Positions 51,451 through 59,307 of a DNA stretch of 64,000 nucleotides are shown here, piece after piece. The stretch lies in contig DKQG01000023.1 of NCBI GenBank assembly GCA_002471575.1, positions 20,165 to 84,164 of the forward strand, given 5' to 3'. The stretch comes from Alphaproteobacteria bacterium UBA7314. GTDB lineage: Bacteria; Pseudomonadota; Alphaproteobacteria; MPNO01; UBA830. How positions within the stretch are numbered: the stretch's first letter is position 1; every line of letters begins with the position of its first letter. The position numbers and the translations under genes were made by a program. The notes under the pieces were generated by a model. The model was given only the letters and a program-made list of their open reading frames with translations. It was not told the origin of the DNA and ran no database searches.

Positions 51451-52667
51451 CCCTTACGGGCGTTCATCAGCCGGAGGCGTAAGGCATTCAGCTTGATAAA
51501 GCCCTCGGCATCCCGCTGGTCGTAGACGGTATCAGCCTCGAACGTGACATGCTGCTCGGAATACAGGCTGACCGGCGATTTACGGCCGACGACGGTTACC
51601 GCGCCCTTGAACAATTTCAGCCGGACGGTACCGGAAACGTGTTTCTGGCTTTCATCGACCGCCGCCTGAATCATCTCGCGTTCGGGGGAGAACCAGAACC
51701 CGTTATAGACCAGCTCCGCGTAGCGTGGCATCAGCTCGTCCTTCAAATGCGCGGCGCCGCGGTCCAGTGTGATGGACTCGATGCCGCGATGGGCGGCGGC
51801 CAGGATAGTTCCGCCGGGCGTTTCGTAGACGCCGCGCGACTTCATGCCGACATAACGGTTTTCAACGATATCGATCCGCCCAATGCCGTTGGCGCCACCA
51901 AGCTGGTTCAGCTTCGTCAGCAGGACAGCCGGCGACATTGCCTCACTGTCAATCGCCACCGCGTCACCAGCCTGGAAATCAATCTCGACATAGGTTGGCG
52001 TATCCGGCGCGTTTTCCGGCGAAACCGAGCGCGTGTAGATGTCATCGTCAGCCATAACCCAAGGGTCTTCCAGCGCCTTTCCCTCATAGGAAATATGCAG
52101 AAGGTTGGCGTCGGTCGAATAGGGCGGTTCGTCGATCTTGTCGCGCGAAATCGGGATCTGGTTGTTGCGGGCGAATTCCATCAGCTTACTGCGGGAATCG
52201 AGATCCCATTCGCGCCACGGCGCAATCACCTTAATGTCGGGCTCCAGCGCGTAATAGCAGAGCTCGAACCGGATCTGATCGTTACCCTTGCCAGTGGCGC
52301 CGTGGCTGACCGCGTCGGCGCCGGTTTCCCGCGCGATTTCGATCTGGCGCTTGGAAATCAGCGGTCGTGCGATCGAGGTGCCGAGCAGATAGATACCCTC
52401 GTACAGGGCATTGGCCCGGAACATCGGAAAGACGAAATCGCGGACGAATTCCTCGCGCAGGTCGTCGATATAGATTTCCTTCACGCCCGCCGCTTCAGCC
52501 TTTTCCCGCGCCGGTTCGACCTCTTCCCCCTGCCCAAGATCGGCAGTGAAGGTAACCACCTCGCAATCGTAGGTCTGCTGCAGCCATTTCAGAATGACGG
52601 ATGTGTCCAGCCCGCCCGAATAGGCAAGCACGATTTTGTTAACCTCTCCGGTTATTGGTCCCGCCAT
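51447..52667 (-). CDS. argG: Argininosuccinate synthase
   Basis: A 406-residue enzyme joining citrulline and aspartate with ATP. LAYSGGLDTSVILKWL is the P-loop-like ATP pyrophosphatase motif, SHGATGKGNDQIRFE the citrulline/aspartate site and VENRYVGMKSRGVYETPGG the C-terminal signature. It ends in a four-base overlap with a transporter gene. A long inverted repeat lies in its leader. Confidence 0.97.
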   Translation of the reverse strand: MAGPITGEVNKIVLAYSGGLDTSVILKWLQQTYDCEVVTFTADLGQGEEVEPAREKAEAAGVKEIYIDDLREEFVRDFVFPMFRANALYEGIYLLGTSIARPLISKRQIEIARETGADAVSHGATGKGNDQIRFELCYYALEPDIKVIAPWREWDLDSRSKLMEFARNNQIPISRDKIDEPPYSTDANLLHISYEGKALEDPWVMADDDIYTRSVSPENAPDTPTYVEIDFQAGDAVAIDSEAMSPAVLLTKLNQLGGANGIGRIDIVENRYVGMKSRGVYETPGGTILAAAHRGIESITLDRGAAHLKDELMPRYAELVYNGFWFSPEREMIQAAVDESQKHVSGTVRLKLFKGAVTVVGRKSPVSLYSEQHVTFEADTVYDQRDAEGFIKLNALRLRLMNARKG

Positions 52668-52712
52668 GACGTGTCCCTTGGTCTGTTAGTTATCCGCTTG
52701 CGCGACATCTCA

Positions 52713-52782
52713 CCAGCCCACTCCTCCACCCAGCCAACCACCGGGTCATCTTTACGGGTGGCCGAGCGGAGGAGTGAGCTGG
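52713..52782 (-). promoter_or_regulatory. Long inverted repeat in the argG leader
   Basis: Arms 52713-52727 and 52768-52782 pair over 15 positions with one mismatch, and an inner CACCC/GGGTG pairing extends the stem. It lies 46-115 bases before the argG start on the minus strand and inside a possible small ORF. It could be an attenuator, a processed leader or the end of an upstream transcript. No T-run follows, so a simple intrinsic terminator is unlikely. Confidence 0.45.
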
Positions 52783-52961
52783 TGCAGTTGAAAGCCAGCG
52801 CGGGCGGAGTATAGGCTTTCAGCAGGACGCGGCAAGGTAGGGGCGCGTTTTACACGCTTGGACTTGCGCAGAAACCAGGAAAACAGCGCAACGAAGACCA
52901 TGCCTGCAATCAGCGGGATCGTCATCTGACTCAGGTTTACTAACGTTCCGGCAATGGCCAT
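52752..52961 (-). CDS. Possible 69-residue membrane protein
   Basis: ATG 52961 gives one clear membrane helix (PLIAGMVFVALFSWFL) followed by the basic stretch RKSKRVKR. A later in-frame ATG at about 52925 would start just before the helix. The last 20 residues read through the argG leader inverted repeat and look non-coding. It may be a small membrane protein or a decayed gene; no family was recognised. Confidence 0.35.
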   Translation of the reverse strand: MAIAGTLVNLSQMTIPLIAGMVFVALFSWFLRKSKRVKRAPTLPRPAESLYSARAGFQLHQLTPPLGHP

Positions 52962-52976
52962 GACTGCCACACTGAG

Positions 52977-53251
52977 CTAGAGCGCGGATATCATTACCTT
53001 TGGCATCAATGGGTTCTTCTGTGGGGAGAGCATGAGAGACGGCAGATACAACAATCCCTGTACAACGCAGGGCCGTACCATGATCGCGTACTTTTCGCCA
53101 AATACCTGCTTGAGCGCCTCAATCGACGCAGCGATCCGAAGGACGCGATGAACCTGAGTACCGCCGGTACGTAAAAGGGCAGCAGCCAACCGCCAAGTCT
53201 GTAATGTTTTTTCTCTTCCGCCTCCGCCGGCGTAACGTCTTTCCATTCCAT
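52977..53251 (-). pseudogene. Frameshifted small membrane protein (DUF2569-like)
   Basis: From ATG 53251 one frame reads EEKKHYRLGGWLLPFYVPAV, and the continuation lies in the other frame as SIEALKQVFGEKYAIMVRPC then GLLYLPSLMLSPQKNPLMPK. The switch is near 53140. The GGWLL start and helix layout resemble small DUF2569 membrane proteins. A single frameshift splits it; sequence error is an alternative. Confidence 0.55.
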
Positions 53252-53276
53252 TACCCCTCCCCATATGTTTTCACAA

Positions 53277-54395
53277 TCAAACGCGTTTGCGTTCCCTCTC
53301 GCTCGCGGTCTTAAGCTGCCCGCAAGCGGCTAGTATGTCCCGCCCGCGCGGCGTGCGCACAGGCGACGAATACCCGGCCCTGTTGACGATATCGGCGAAG
53401 GCCGCGATATCGTCGTCGGTGGAACATTCGTAAGGCGCCCCAGGCCATGGGTTGAATGGAATCAGGTTCACCTTGGCGGGAATGCCGCGGATCAGCCGCA
53501 CCAATTCGCGGGCATCCGCGGGCGTATCGTTGACGCCTTTCAGCATGACGTACTCGAATGTAATGCGGCGTGAATTCTTGGCGGTCGGATAGACGCGGCA
53601 GGCGTCCAGCAGATCGGCGATGGGATACTTCTTGTTGATGGGCACGATCTCGTTGCGCAGATCGTCGTTCACCGCATGGAGCGAGATCGCAAGCTGCACG
53701 CCGAGATCGGCGCCTACCTGGGGAATCATGGGGACCACGCCGGCAGTCGACAGGGTAATCCTGCGGCGCGATACGTTGATGCCTTCCTCGTCCATGATGA
53801 CGCGGAGTGCCTGGACGACGTTGTCGTAATTATAAAGTGGCTCGCCCATGCCCATCATGACGATATTGGTCAGCAGGCGAGGTTCCATAGCGGATGGCCA
53901 TTCGCCGTAGGAATCGCGCGCCAACATAAACTGGCCGACGATTTCGCCGGGCGTCAGGTTGCGAACCATGCGCTGTGTGCCGGTATGGCAGAACTTGCAG
54001 GTCAGAGTGCAGCCCACCTGCGACGAAATACACACCGCGCCGCGGTCGAATTCGGGAATATGCACTGCCTCGGCCATTTTACCGTCGGGGAAATTCATCA
54101 GCCATTTTCGGGTGCCGTCAGTCGACGTCTGCTCGGTCGCGATACCGGGGCGCGATATCGTGAACCTCTCCGCCAGCTCGGCCTGTAACCCCCGAGCGAT
54201 AGTCGTCATTTCGGAGAAATCTTGGACCCCGTGATGATAGATCCAGTGCCATACCTGTTTCACCCGGAATTTGGGTAGGCCAATCTCGGCGAACACGGCC
54301 TCCATCTCAGCACGCGACAGGCCGACAAGGTCGATAAGATCGTCTTTTTCGTCGATGGCGGCGTCCGGGGTCAGTTTTTTGGCTGTCGTTGACAT
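53277..54395 (-). CDS. rlmN: 23S rRNA/tRNA adenine-C2 methyltransferase RlmN
   Basis: A 372-residue radical SAM enzyme methylating A2503 of 23S rRNA and A37 of tRNAs. The cluster motif is C-x3-C-x2-C in GCTLTCKFC; GMGEPLYNYDNV and the acceptor cysteine region near the C-terminus (LAACGQL) are present. The N-terminal helical domain contains WHWIYHHG. Divergent from the transporter at 54464. Confidence 0.96.
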   Translation of the reverse strand: MSTTAKKLTPDAAIDEKDDLIDLVGLSRAEMEAVFAEIGLPKFRVKQVWHWIYHHGVQDFSEMTTIARGLQAELAERFTISRPGIATEQTSTDGTRKWLMNFPDGKMAEAVHIPEFDRGAVCISSQVGCTLTCKFCHTGTQRMVRNLTPGEIVGQFMLARDSYGEWPSAMEPRLLTNIVMMGMGEPLYNYDNVVQALRVIMDEEGINVSRRRITLSTAGVVPMIPQVGADLGVQLAISLHAVNDDLRNEIVPINKKYPIADLLDACRVYPTAKNSRRITFEYVMLKGVNDTPADARELVRLIRGIPAKVNLIPFNPWPGAPYECSTDDDIAAFADIVNRAGYSSPVRTPRGRDILAACGQLKTASERERKRV

Positions 54396-54463
54396 GGCGG
54401 CAATATAGGCGCACCGATCGCCCGATCAACCGCGCATTCTCTGCCCGTCGGGAAAGCCATCAC

Positions 54464-55330
54464 ATGAACCAGTCTCCCGCCCTGCAGGGTATTCTCTGGA
54501 TGATCGCCAGCACGGCCAGCTTCTCGGCCATGATCATCTCCGTTCGTTTCCTATCGGACACTATCCCGCCGTTCGAACAGGTATTCCTCCGCAGCGTCAT
54601 CGGGCTGCTGATCACCGTGCCCACCGTGTTCGGTGTTCTGCGCCAGGCCTCCCGAACGTTTCGTCCCGACCGGCTGGGCGGGCTTTATATTTCACGTGGG
54701 CTCTGCACCTTTACCGGCGTATCAGCGTGGTTTTTCGCGATCGCCGCAATGCCGCTGGCGGAGGCTGTGGCGCTGCACTTCACGCTGCCGGTGTTCGGGC
54801 TGATCCTGTCCGTCCTTATTCTGCGGGAAAAGGTCACACCCCACCGCTGGATGACGGTCGTGATTGGGTTCATCGGCGTCCTGATCATCCTGCGGCCGGG
54901 CGTGGCGGTGCTCAACTACATGGCGCTCGCGGTCTTCCTGTCAGCTTTGGGATACGCGGGCGGCGACATCTGCACAAAGATGCTGTCGCGGACGCAACCG
55001 TCACGGCTGATCGTGCTCAACCTCAATATCTGGCTGATCGTGTTCGCCGCGGTACCGACCGCGCTGAACTGGCACACCCCAGCGCTGTCCGACCTGCCGA
55101 TGGTTCTGGTTATGGGCGTCACCGCCTGGGCGGCCCATATGTGCCTCGCGCAGGCGATGAAATGCGCCGATGCCAGTGTGGTCATCCCGTTCGAGTTCGT
55201 CCGCCTCCCGATCACAGCGTTTTCGGCCTATGTGTTCTTCGCCGAAGTGCCGGGCATCTGGGTGATCGTCGGCGCGGGCGTCATCTTCTTCGGCACATGG
55301 CGCTTGGCGACCAAGGAAGGCGGTCACTGA
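54464..55330 (+). CDS. EamA/DMT-family transporter
   Basis: A 288-residue membrane protein with ten helices in two EamA halves. ATG 54464 is chosen because the upstream extension overlaps the rlmN start and is hydrophilic. LAEAVALHFTLPVFGLILSV and MKCADASVVIPFEFVRLP are the conserved repeat motifs. It is clearly a paralogue of the transporter at 50575. Cargo unknown. Confidence 0.9.
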   Translation: MNQSPALQGILWMIASTASFSAMIISVRFLSDTIPPFEQVFLRSVIGLLITVPTVFGVLRQASRTFRPDRLGGLYISRGLCTFTGVSAWFFAIAAMPLAEAVALHFTLPVFGLILSVLILREKVTPHRWMTVVIGFIGVLIILRPGVAVLNYMALAVFLSALGYAGGDICTKMLSRTQPSRLIVLNLNIWLIVFAAVPTALNWHTPALSDLPMVLVMGVTAWAAHMCLAQAMKCADASVVIPFEFVRLPITAFSAYVFFAEVPGIWVIVGAGVIFFGTWRLATKEGGH

Positions 55331-55377
55331 ATCGACTGCCGAGAACCGGTTCGCTCATTCTCTAGGGGGATACAGCA

Positions 55378-55738
55378 GATATAATTGACATCGCTGGAGA
55401 CGCTCCGCTCGTGGTCAAACTTATTGAGGGGACCAAAGGACCCGGCGTCGTTCTTGAATGAACTAAAAACGCGGTGAAGGTCATCGGATTAAATGTGGCA
55501 GAAGTCGACGTTCTTAGAACGGCCGAAGGCGCCCAAGATGCTGGAAATCAACTCTTCCCCGGGATTTCAGGGGATCGAAAGCACTGTGGGTATCGATATC
55601 GGAGCCCGGTTAATTGAATTCATAAAGGCCAATGTCCAGTCCCGCATCGGGACACGCCGAGATCGTAAATTGTCACGCAAAGCCACTGACGGGACACTCA
55701 ACACAAAGGCGGCATTTCAGGCTGATCTGGACCGGTAA
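55378..55738 (+). pseudogene. rimK: Broken RimK-like ATP-grasp ligase gene
   Basis: The first frame reads GDAPLVVKLIEGTKGPGVVL, then a TGA, then TKNAVK joined directly to GLNVAEVDVLR. In RimK these are separated by about 65 residues, so an internal deletion is present. The end lies in another frame: MLEINSSPGFQGIESTVGID, the ATP-grasp metal-binding signature. Stop, deletion and frameshift leave no function. RimK adds glutamate to ribosomal protein S6. No other gene was seen in the 440-base gap. Confidence 0.8.
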
Positions 55739-55770
55739 GCAGAAAGCAGTGTCTGAAGTAGAACCGGTTT

Positions 55771-56982
55771 CTATTCTGCCGCAACCGTCCGGGCGTTAAA
55801 CGACCGCATCCACCAGACCACAAGGGCGACTATCACGATCTGCGGCACGATGGCGATCATCACCGCATTCCAGCCGATCTCGATCTGCAGGTAGCCGGCG
55901 AAGAAGGACGAAATCGCGGCCAGCCCGTAGGCGATGGTGTCGTTGGCACCCTGTACCTTGCCCTTTTCTTCTTCCGTGTGGCAAGTCACCAACAGCGAAG
56001 TGGAGCCGATCAGCATCAGGTTCCAGCCCGCCCCGATCGCCATATTCGTGATGAAGAAATTAGCCAGCGTAATGCCCGTCAGACCGGAAACAATGCCCAC
56101 CCCGAACAGGCCGAATCCCATCATGATGACGTTCAGATTGCCGAACCGGCTGACAAGCTGACCGGCAAAGAACGACGGCGCGAACATGGCGAACATATGC
56201 CACTGGATGACGAACGGCACGTCGTCGATAAGTCCGCATGCTTTCATCGACAGAGGCGTCGCAGCCATCATCAGGATCATTCCCGCCCACGACACTGATG
56301 TGCCGATGGCAGCGACGACGAAAGCCGGCTGTTTCATGATCTGGCGGAGCGGCCGACCGGACGATTTCTTTTGTTTCTCCTCAACAGGCGCCGGTTTTTC
56401 CGGCTCCGGCATTTTTACGAACTGGATCGTTATCGCGAATAGAATGGGCGTGACGGCGAGAATGATGTAAGTGGCAACATACTGCGGCAACATCAGGTTA
56501 GCCGTATTGCCAGCAAGCGTGCCGCCAACGAACGCCGCCAGGATGCCGCCGCCGATCACCCACGATATCGCCTTGGGACGGAATTCGTCATCAGCGGCTT
56601 CGGCTGCAGCGAAACGCAGATACTGATTGAACGCATTGAAAGCGCCAAAACACGACGTTCCGGCGATAAACACCCAGAAATCGCTGATATAGAGGCCAAT
56701 CGTACAAAACCCACAGCCGAGCAAGCCAAAAATCGATCCGATGGCGAACCCGCCGCGACGGCCATATTTCTTCATCAACAGCGACGCCGGCGTAGCCATA
56801 AGCGCGGTCGCCACCCACATGAAGGCATGCGGCAGCGTCGCCAACGATTTGTCTTCGAGGATCAGCAGAGACGCCAGCGCCGAGACACTGATCACGACAG
56901 TTACGCTGGTCTGCGCATAGCCCTGGCAGAGCGACAGCAGCGCAACATTCTGTTTCATATTGGGTATGGTGGTATCGGTCAT
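55771..56982 (-). CDS. MFS transporter, unknown cargo
   Basis: A 403-residue, 12-segment membrane protein from ATG 56982. LMKKYGRRGGFAIGSIFG is the MFS loop after helix 2. The central loop is lysine/glutamate-rich (PEKPAPVEEKQKK). FAAAEAADDEFRPKAISWVI in helix 4-5 resembles the YajR/riboflavin-like uncharacterised MFS group seen in alphaproteobacteria. Cargo cannot be deduced. Confidence 0.87.
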   Translation of the reverse strand: MTDTTIPNMKQNVALLSLCQGYAQTSVTVVISVSALASLLILEDKSLATLPHAFMWVATALMATPASLLMKKYGRRGGFAIGSIFGLLGCGFCTIGLYISDFWVFIAGTSCFGAFNAFNQYLRFAAAEAADDEFRPKAISWVIGGGILAAFVGGTLAGNTANLMLPQYVATYIILAVTPILFAITIQFVKMPEPEKPAPVEEKQKKSSGRPLRQIMKQPAFVVAAIGTSVSWAGMILMMAATPLSMKACGLIDDVPFVIQWHMFAMFAPSFFAGQLVSRFGNLNVIMMGFGLFGVGIVSGLTGITLANFFITNMAIGAGWNLMLIGSTSLLVTCHTEEEKGKVQGANDTIAYGLAAISSFFAGYLQIEIGWNAVMIAIVPQIVIVALVVWWMRSFNARTVAAE

Positions 56983-57061
56983 GGGTCGCAGTCTACCCGC
57001 CACCTGTCAGACGCGCTAACACATAATCCGCTTAAGTAGGATCGCCAAACATGACCCAACC

Positions 57062-57568
57062 CTATTTAACCTTGCACGCTTTGCCGATGGCCTTGTGCGC
57101 GGCGGAGATGCCGGACAGCGAATAGGTGTCTTTCGTTTTCGTGCCGCGCGATGACACACCGGTCACAATCATCTTCGCCCCGGATCGCATGGCACGGACG
57201 ATGTTGGCATCATCTTTTTTGTTCCTCGCCCAGGCGCTGTCGCCGCTGGTGAAGAGTTCGAATTTCCTTTTGCCGATCACGACTTGGACCGCGCTCCCCT
57301 TCTTGAAGGTATAGCCTGCCGTAAACTGCACCTGGTTTGTCACCTTTTCGCCGGGCAGGTGAGTCACCAGCGAATAGATCTGGCCACGTTTCGTATACTT
57401 GCCCTCGTCCTTCACCGGTTCGCTATAAATCCAGCAGGTTAGGGATTTGCCCTTGCCCTCGGCATTGGCCGACCAGTCTTTGAAACTGCCGAGCTGTTTC
57501 GCCGCAACGGGAGAAACCGCCAACAGAACGACGCTTACCACAGCGGTTACGAAAAACTTCATCTTCAT
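57062..57568 (-). CDS. Invasion-associated locus B (IalB) family protein
   Basis: A 168-residue secreted protein with signal peptide ending SPVAA-K. GSFKDWSANAEGKGKSLTCW, the beta-rich core and GAKMIVTGVSSRGTKTKDTY match IalB-family periplasmic proteins, widespread in alphaproteobacteria and named from Bartonella. The start overlaps the stop of the upstream RNA methyltransferase gene by four bases. The molecular role is unknown. Confidence 0.88.
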   Translation of the reverse strand: MKMKFFVTAVVSVVLLAVSPVAAKQLGSFKDWSANAEGKGKSLTCWIYSEPVKDEGKYTKRGQIYSLVTHLPGEKVTNQVQFTAGYTFKKGSAVQVVIGKRKFELFTSGDSAWARNKKDDANIVRAMRSGAKMIVTGVSSRGTKTKDTYSLSGISAAHKAIGKACKVK

Positions 57569-58107
57569 CCTTCCGTTTTCGCGGCGTCCCGGCGAATGAC
57601 CGGCGTGCCGAATACATGTTCCGGCAACGGTTCCGGTGTCGCCCCCGCCATGACCGGTCGGTCGGCAAAACGTCCCATCGACAGCATACGGTCATACATG
57701 ACGATGCCGCCCGTAGTCGCAAGGTTTAGGGAAAATTTTGTCGGAATTTTGATCAGGTGATCGCAGCATTCCCTCAATTCCTCGCTGAGGCCGACCCGTT
57801 CCATGCCCAATACATAGGCGGCGCGGCGCGGATGTCGGAAACTAGGCAGGTCGATCGCCCGGTCGTCGATTTCGATTCCGACCAGCGCGCAGCCCTTTGG
57901 CAGACGCATAGAATCGATGGACTCGAATGGATAAAAAGGCACCTGCTTCGCGGTATCCGACGTGTCTGAGGCGCTGCCGACAACGTCGTAGTTTGCCGCG
58001 ACGGTAAAGACGAAGCTGGCACCGAACGCGTGGGCGGATCTGACAAGATTGCCGACGTTGATGGGTTTGCTGACCCCCTCTATGCCGATGCCGAAATATC
58101 CGCGCAT
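57565..58107 (-). CDS. SpoU/TrmH-family RNA 2'-O-methyltransferase
   Basis: A 180-residue SPOUT enzyme from ATG 58107; the longer frame is not family sequence. Motif 1 region is VSKPINVGNLVRSAHAFGAS with the catalytic arginine, motif 2 is VLGMERVGLS and motif 3 is SLNLATTGGIVMYD, forming the SAM trefoil knot. It lacks the N-terminal RNA-binding domain of larger members. The target is probably a tRNA or rRNA ribose. Confidence 0.9.
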   Translation of the reverse strand: MRGYFGIGIEGVSKPINVGNLVRSAHAFGASFVFTVAANYDVVGSASDTSDTAKQVPFYPFESIDSMRLPKGCALVGIEIDDRAIDLPSFRHPRRAAYVLGMERVGLSEELRECCDHLIKIPTKFSLNLATTGGIVMYDRMLSMGRFADRPVMAGATPEPLPEHVFGTPVIRRDAAKTEG

Positions 58108-58164
58108 GGCGGAAGATTCTACAGCCGACTGAAAATCGCGCAAGTCTTTGGAGTACAACACTTT

Positions 58165-58524
58165 ATGAACGAAGACCTGCGCGGCCAGTACGAAAACTAT
58201 CCCTACCCTCCCCACGACGCGGCAAATCAGGCAAAACGCTTAATTACAGGCGCTCCGAGCCATATCGCCGAGATCAATCACCAACTTTAAGCAGGTTCCC
58301 GCCCCGCGGATACCCAGTTCAGAGTCCTTGTCGCAAGCGCCGGCGACGCGCCCGACCGGAAACGCATCGACGCCAAGCGCTATCTGCTCGACAACCTGCG
58401 AGAGTCCAACTGACTGAAACGCAATACCCATGTCGTCGATCCGACGCGGCACGAACCCAGCGTCTATCTGAGCGACAGGGCGCTGATCGAACGGCTGAAG
58501 CGGCATCAGCCGGATGTTGCTTAA
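58165..58524 (+). pseudogene. Truncated class I SAM-methyltransferase gene
   Basis: A single 120-codon frame from ATG 58165 contains TAA at 58288 and an internal TGA near 58410. The start GQYENYPYPPHDAANQAKRL, then ITGAPSHIAEINHQL and FRVLVAS, is the N-terminus of a methyltransferase up to the SAM motif. It then jumps to APDRKRIDAKRYLLDNLRES and SDRALIERLKRH, typical of the end of such a protein, so most of the catalytic domain is deleted. Confidence 0.6.
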
Positions 58525-58548
58525 AAAAAGGCTAGCGACCGGCTCACC

Positions 58549-59298
58549 CTAGTTAACGTTGACCGCTTCTCCCAGTGTCGGGCCGATCTCGCTGTTGAGA
58601 ACCAGGTCGGCGATGCGGTCGAGATCGGTCGGATCGCGGTTGACAATCACCAGCCTTGCATCGTTCTGTTTCGCCATGGCAGGAAACCCGGCTGCGGGAT
58701 AGACCACCAGCGACGACCCGACTGCTAGGAAAAGATCGCAGGCCAGCGTTTCTTCACGGGCTCGATCCATCGGTCCTTCAGGCATCGCCTGCCCAAAGGA
58801 AATGGTCGCGGTTTTTACCACCCCACCGCAATCGTCACAGACGGGCAGCGTTTCATCTGCTTCGAACGCTGTCCTGATCGGTTCCAATTCGTAACGCATC
58901 GCACAGGACAAGCAAGTCGCGTAGGTTCCGTTACCGTGCAGTTCAACCATCTTGTCGTCGGGCACGCCCGATTCCTGGTGCAGGCCATCTATATTCTGGG
59001 TGATGACAGCACTGACCTTGCCGGTGCGAACCAGCTTTGCGACCGCACGATGCCCTCGGTTCGGTTCCGCACCGATCATGTCCCGATCGATTTCGAACTT
59101 GCGCCGCCACGCCTCAATGCGGGCATCGGCAGACGCTATGTATTCGGCGAAGTAGATCGGTGTGGTCTTTGACCAGATGCCGTTGGGACTGCGAAAATCG
59201 GGAATGCCGGACTCGGTCGAAATGCCTGCGCCGGTGAAAACCACCACACGCGTTGCCTTGTCGATCAGTCGGATAAGCTGCTGTATCTCATCGCTCAT
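58549..59298 (-). CDS. cobB: NAD-dependent protein deacylase, sirtuin
   Basis: A 249-residue sirtuin. GAGISTESGIPDFRS binds NAD, TQNIDGLH and the catalytic histidine in ELHGNG follow, and zinc is bound by CLSC and CDDC. The last glycine/serine motif AVGSSLVVYPAA is present. It deacylates lysines, often on acetyl-CoA synthetase. It starts nine bases before the end of the RND gene on the same strand and may be read from its transcript. Confidence 0.93.
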   Translation of the reverse strand: MSDEIQQLIRLIDKATRVVVFTGAGISTESGIPDFRSPNGIWSKTTPIYFAEYIASADARIEAWRRKFEIDRDMIGAEPNRGHRAVAKLVRTGKVSAVITQNIDGLHQESGVPDDKMVELHGNGTYATCLSCAMRYELEPIRTAFEADETLPVCDDCGGVVKTATISFGQAMPEGPMDRAREETLACDLFLAVGSSLVVYPAAGFPAMAKQNDARLVIVNRDPTDLDRIADLVLNSEIGPTLGEAVNVN

Positions 59299-59307
59299 GA
59301 GTGCGGT

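Noticed and set aside
51549..52814. 421-codon plus-strand ORF antisense to argG
   Set aside because: It mirrors the codon pattern of argG and shows no recognisable domain; argG motifs are unambiguous.
58410..58413. Second selenocysteine candidate at the TGA inside the methyltransferase remnant
   Set aside because: The same frame has an upstream TAA and a large deletion, and the expected residue is tryptophan-like, so it is a nonsense mutation.
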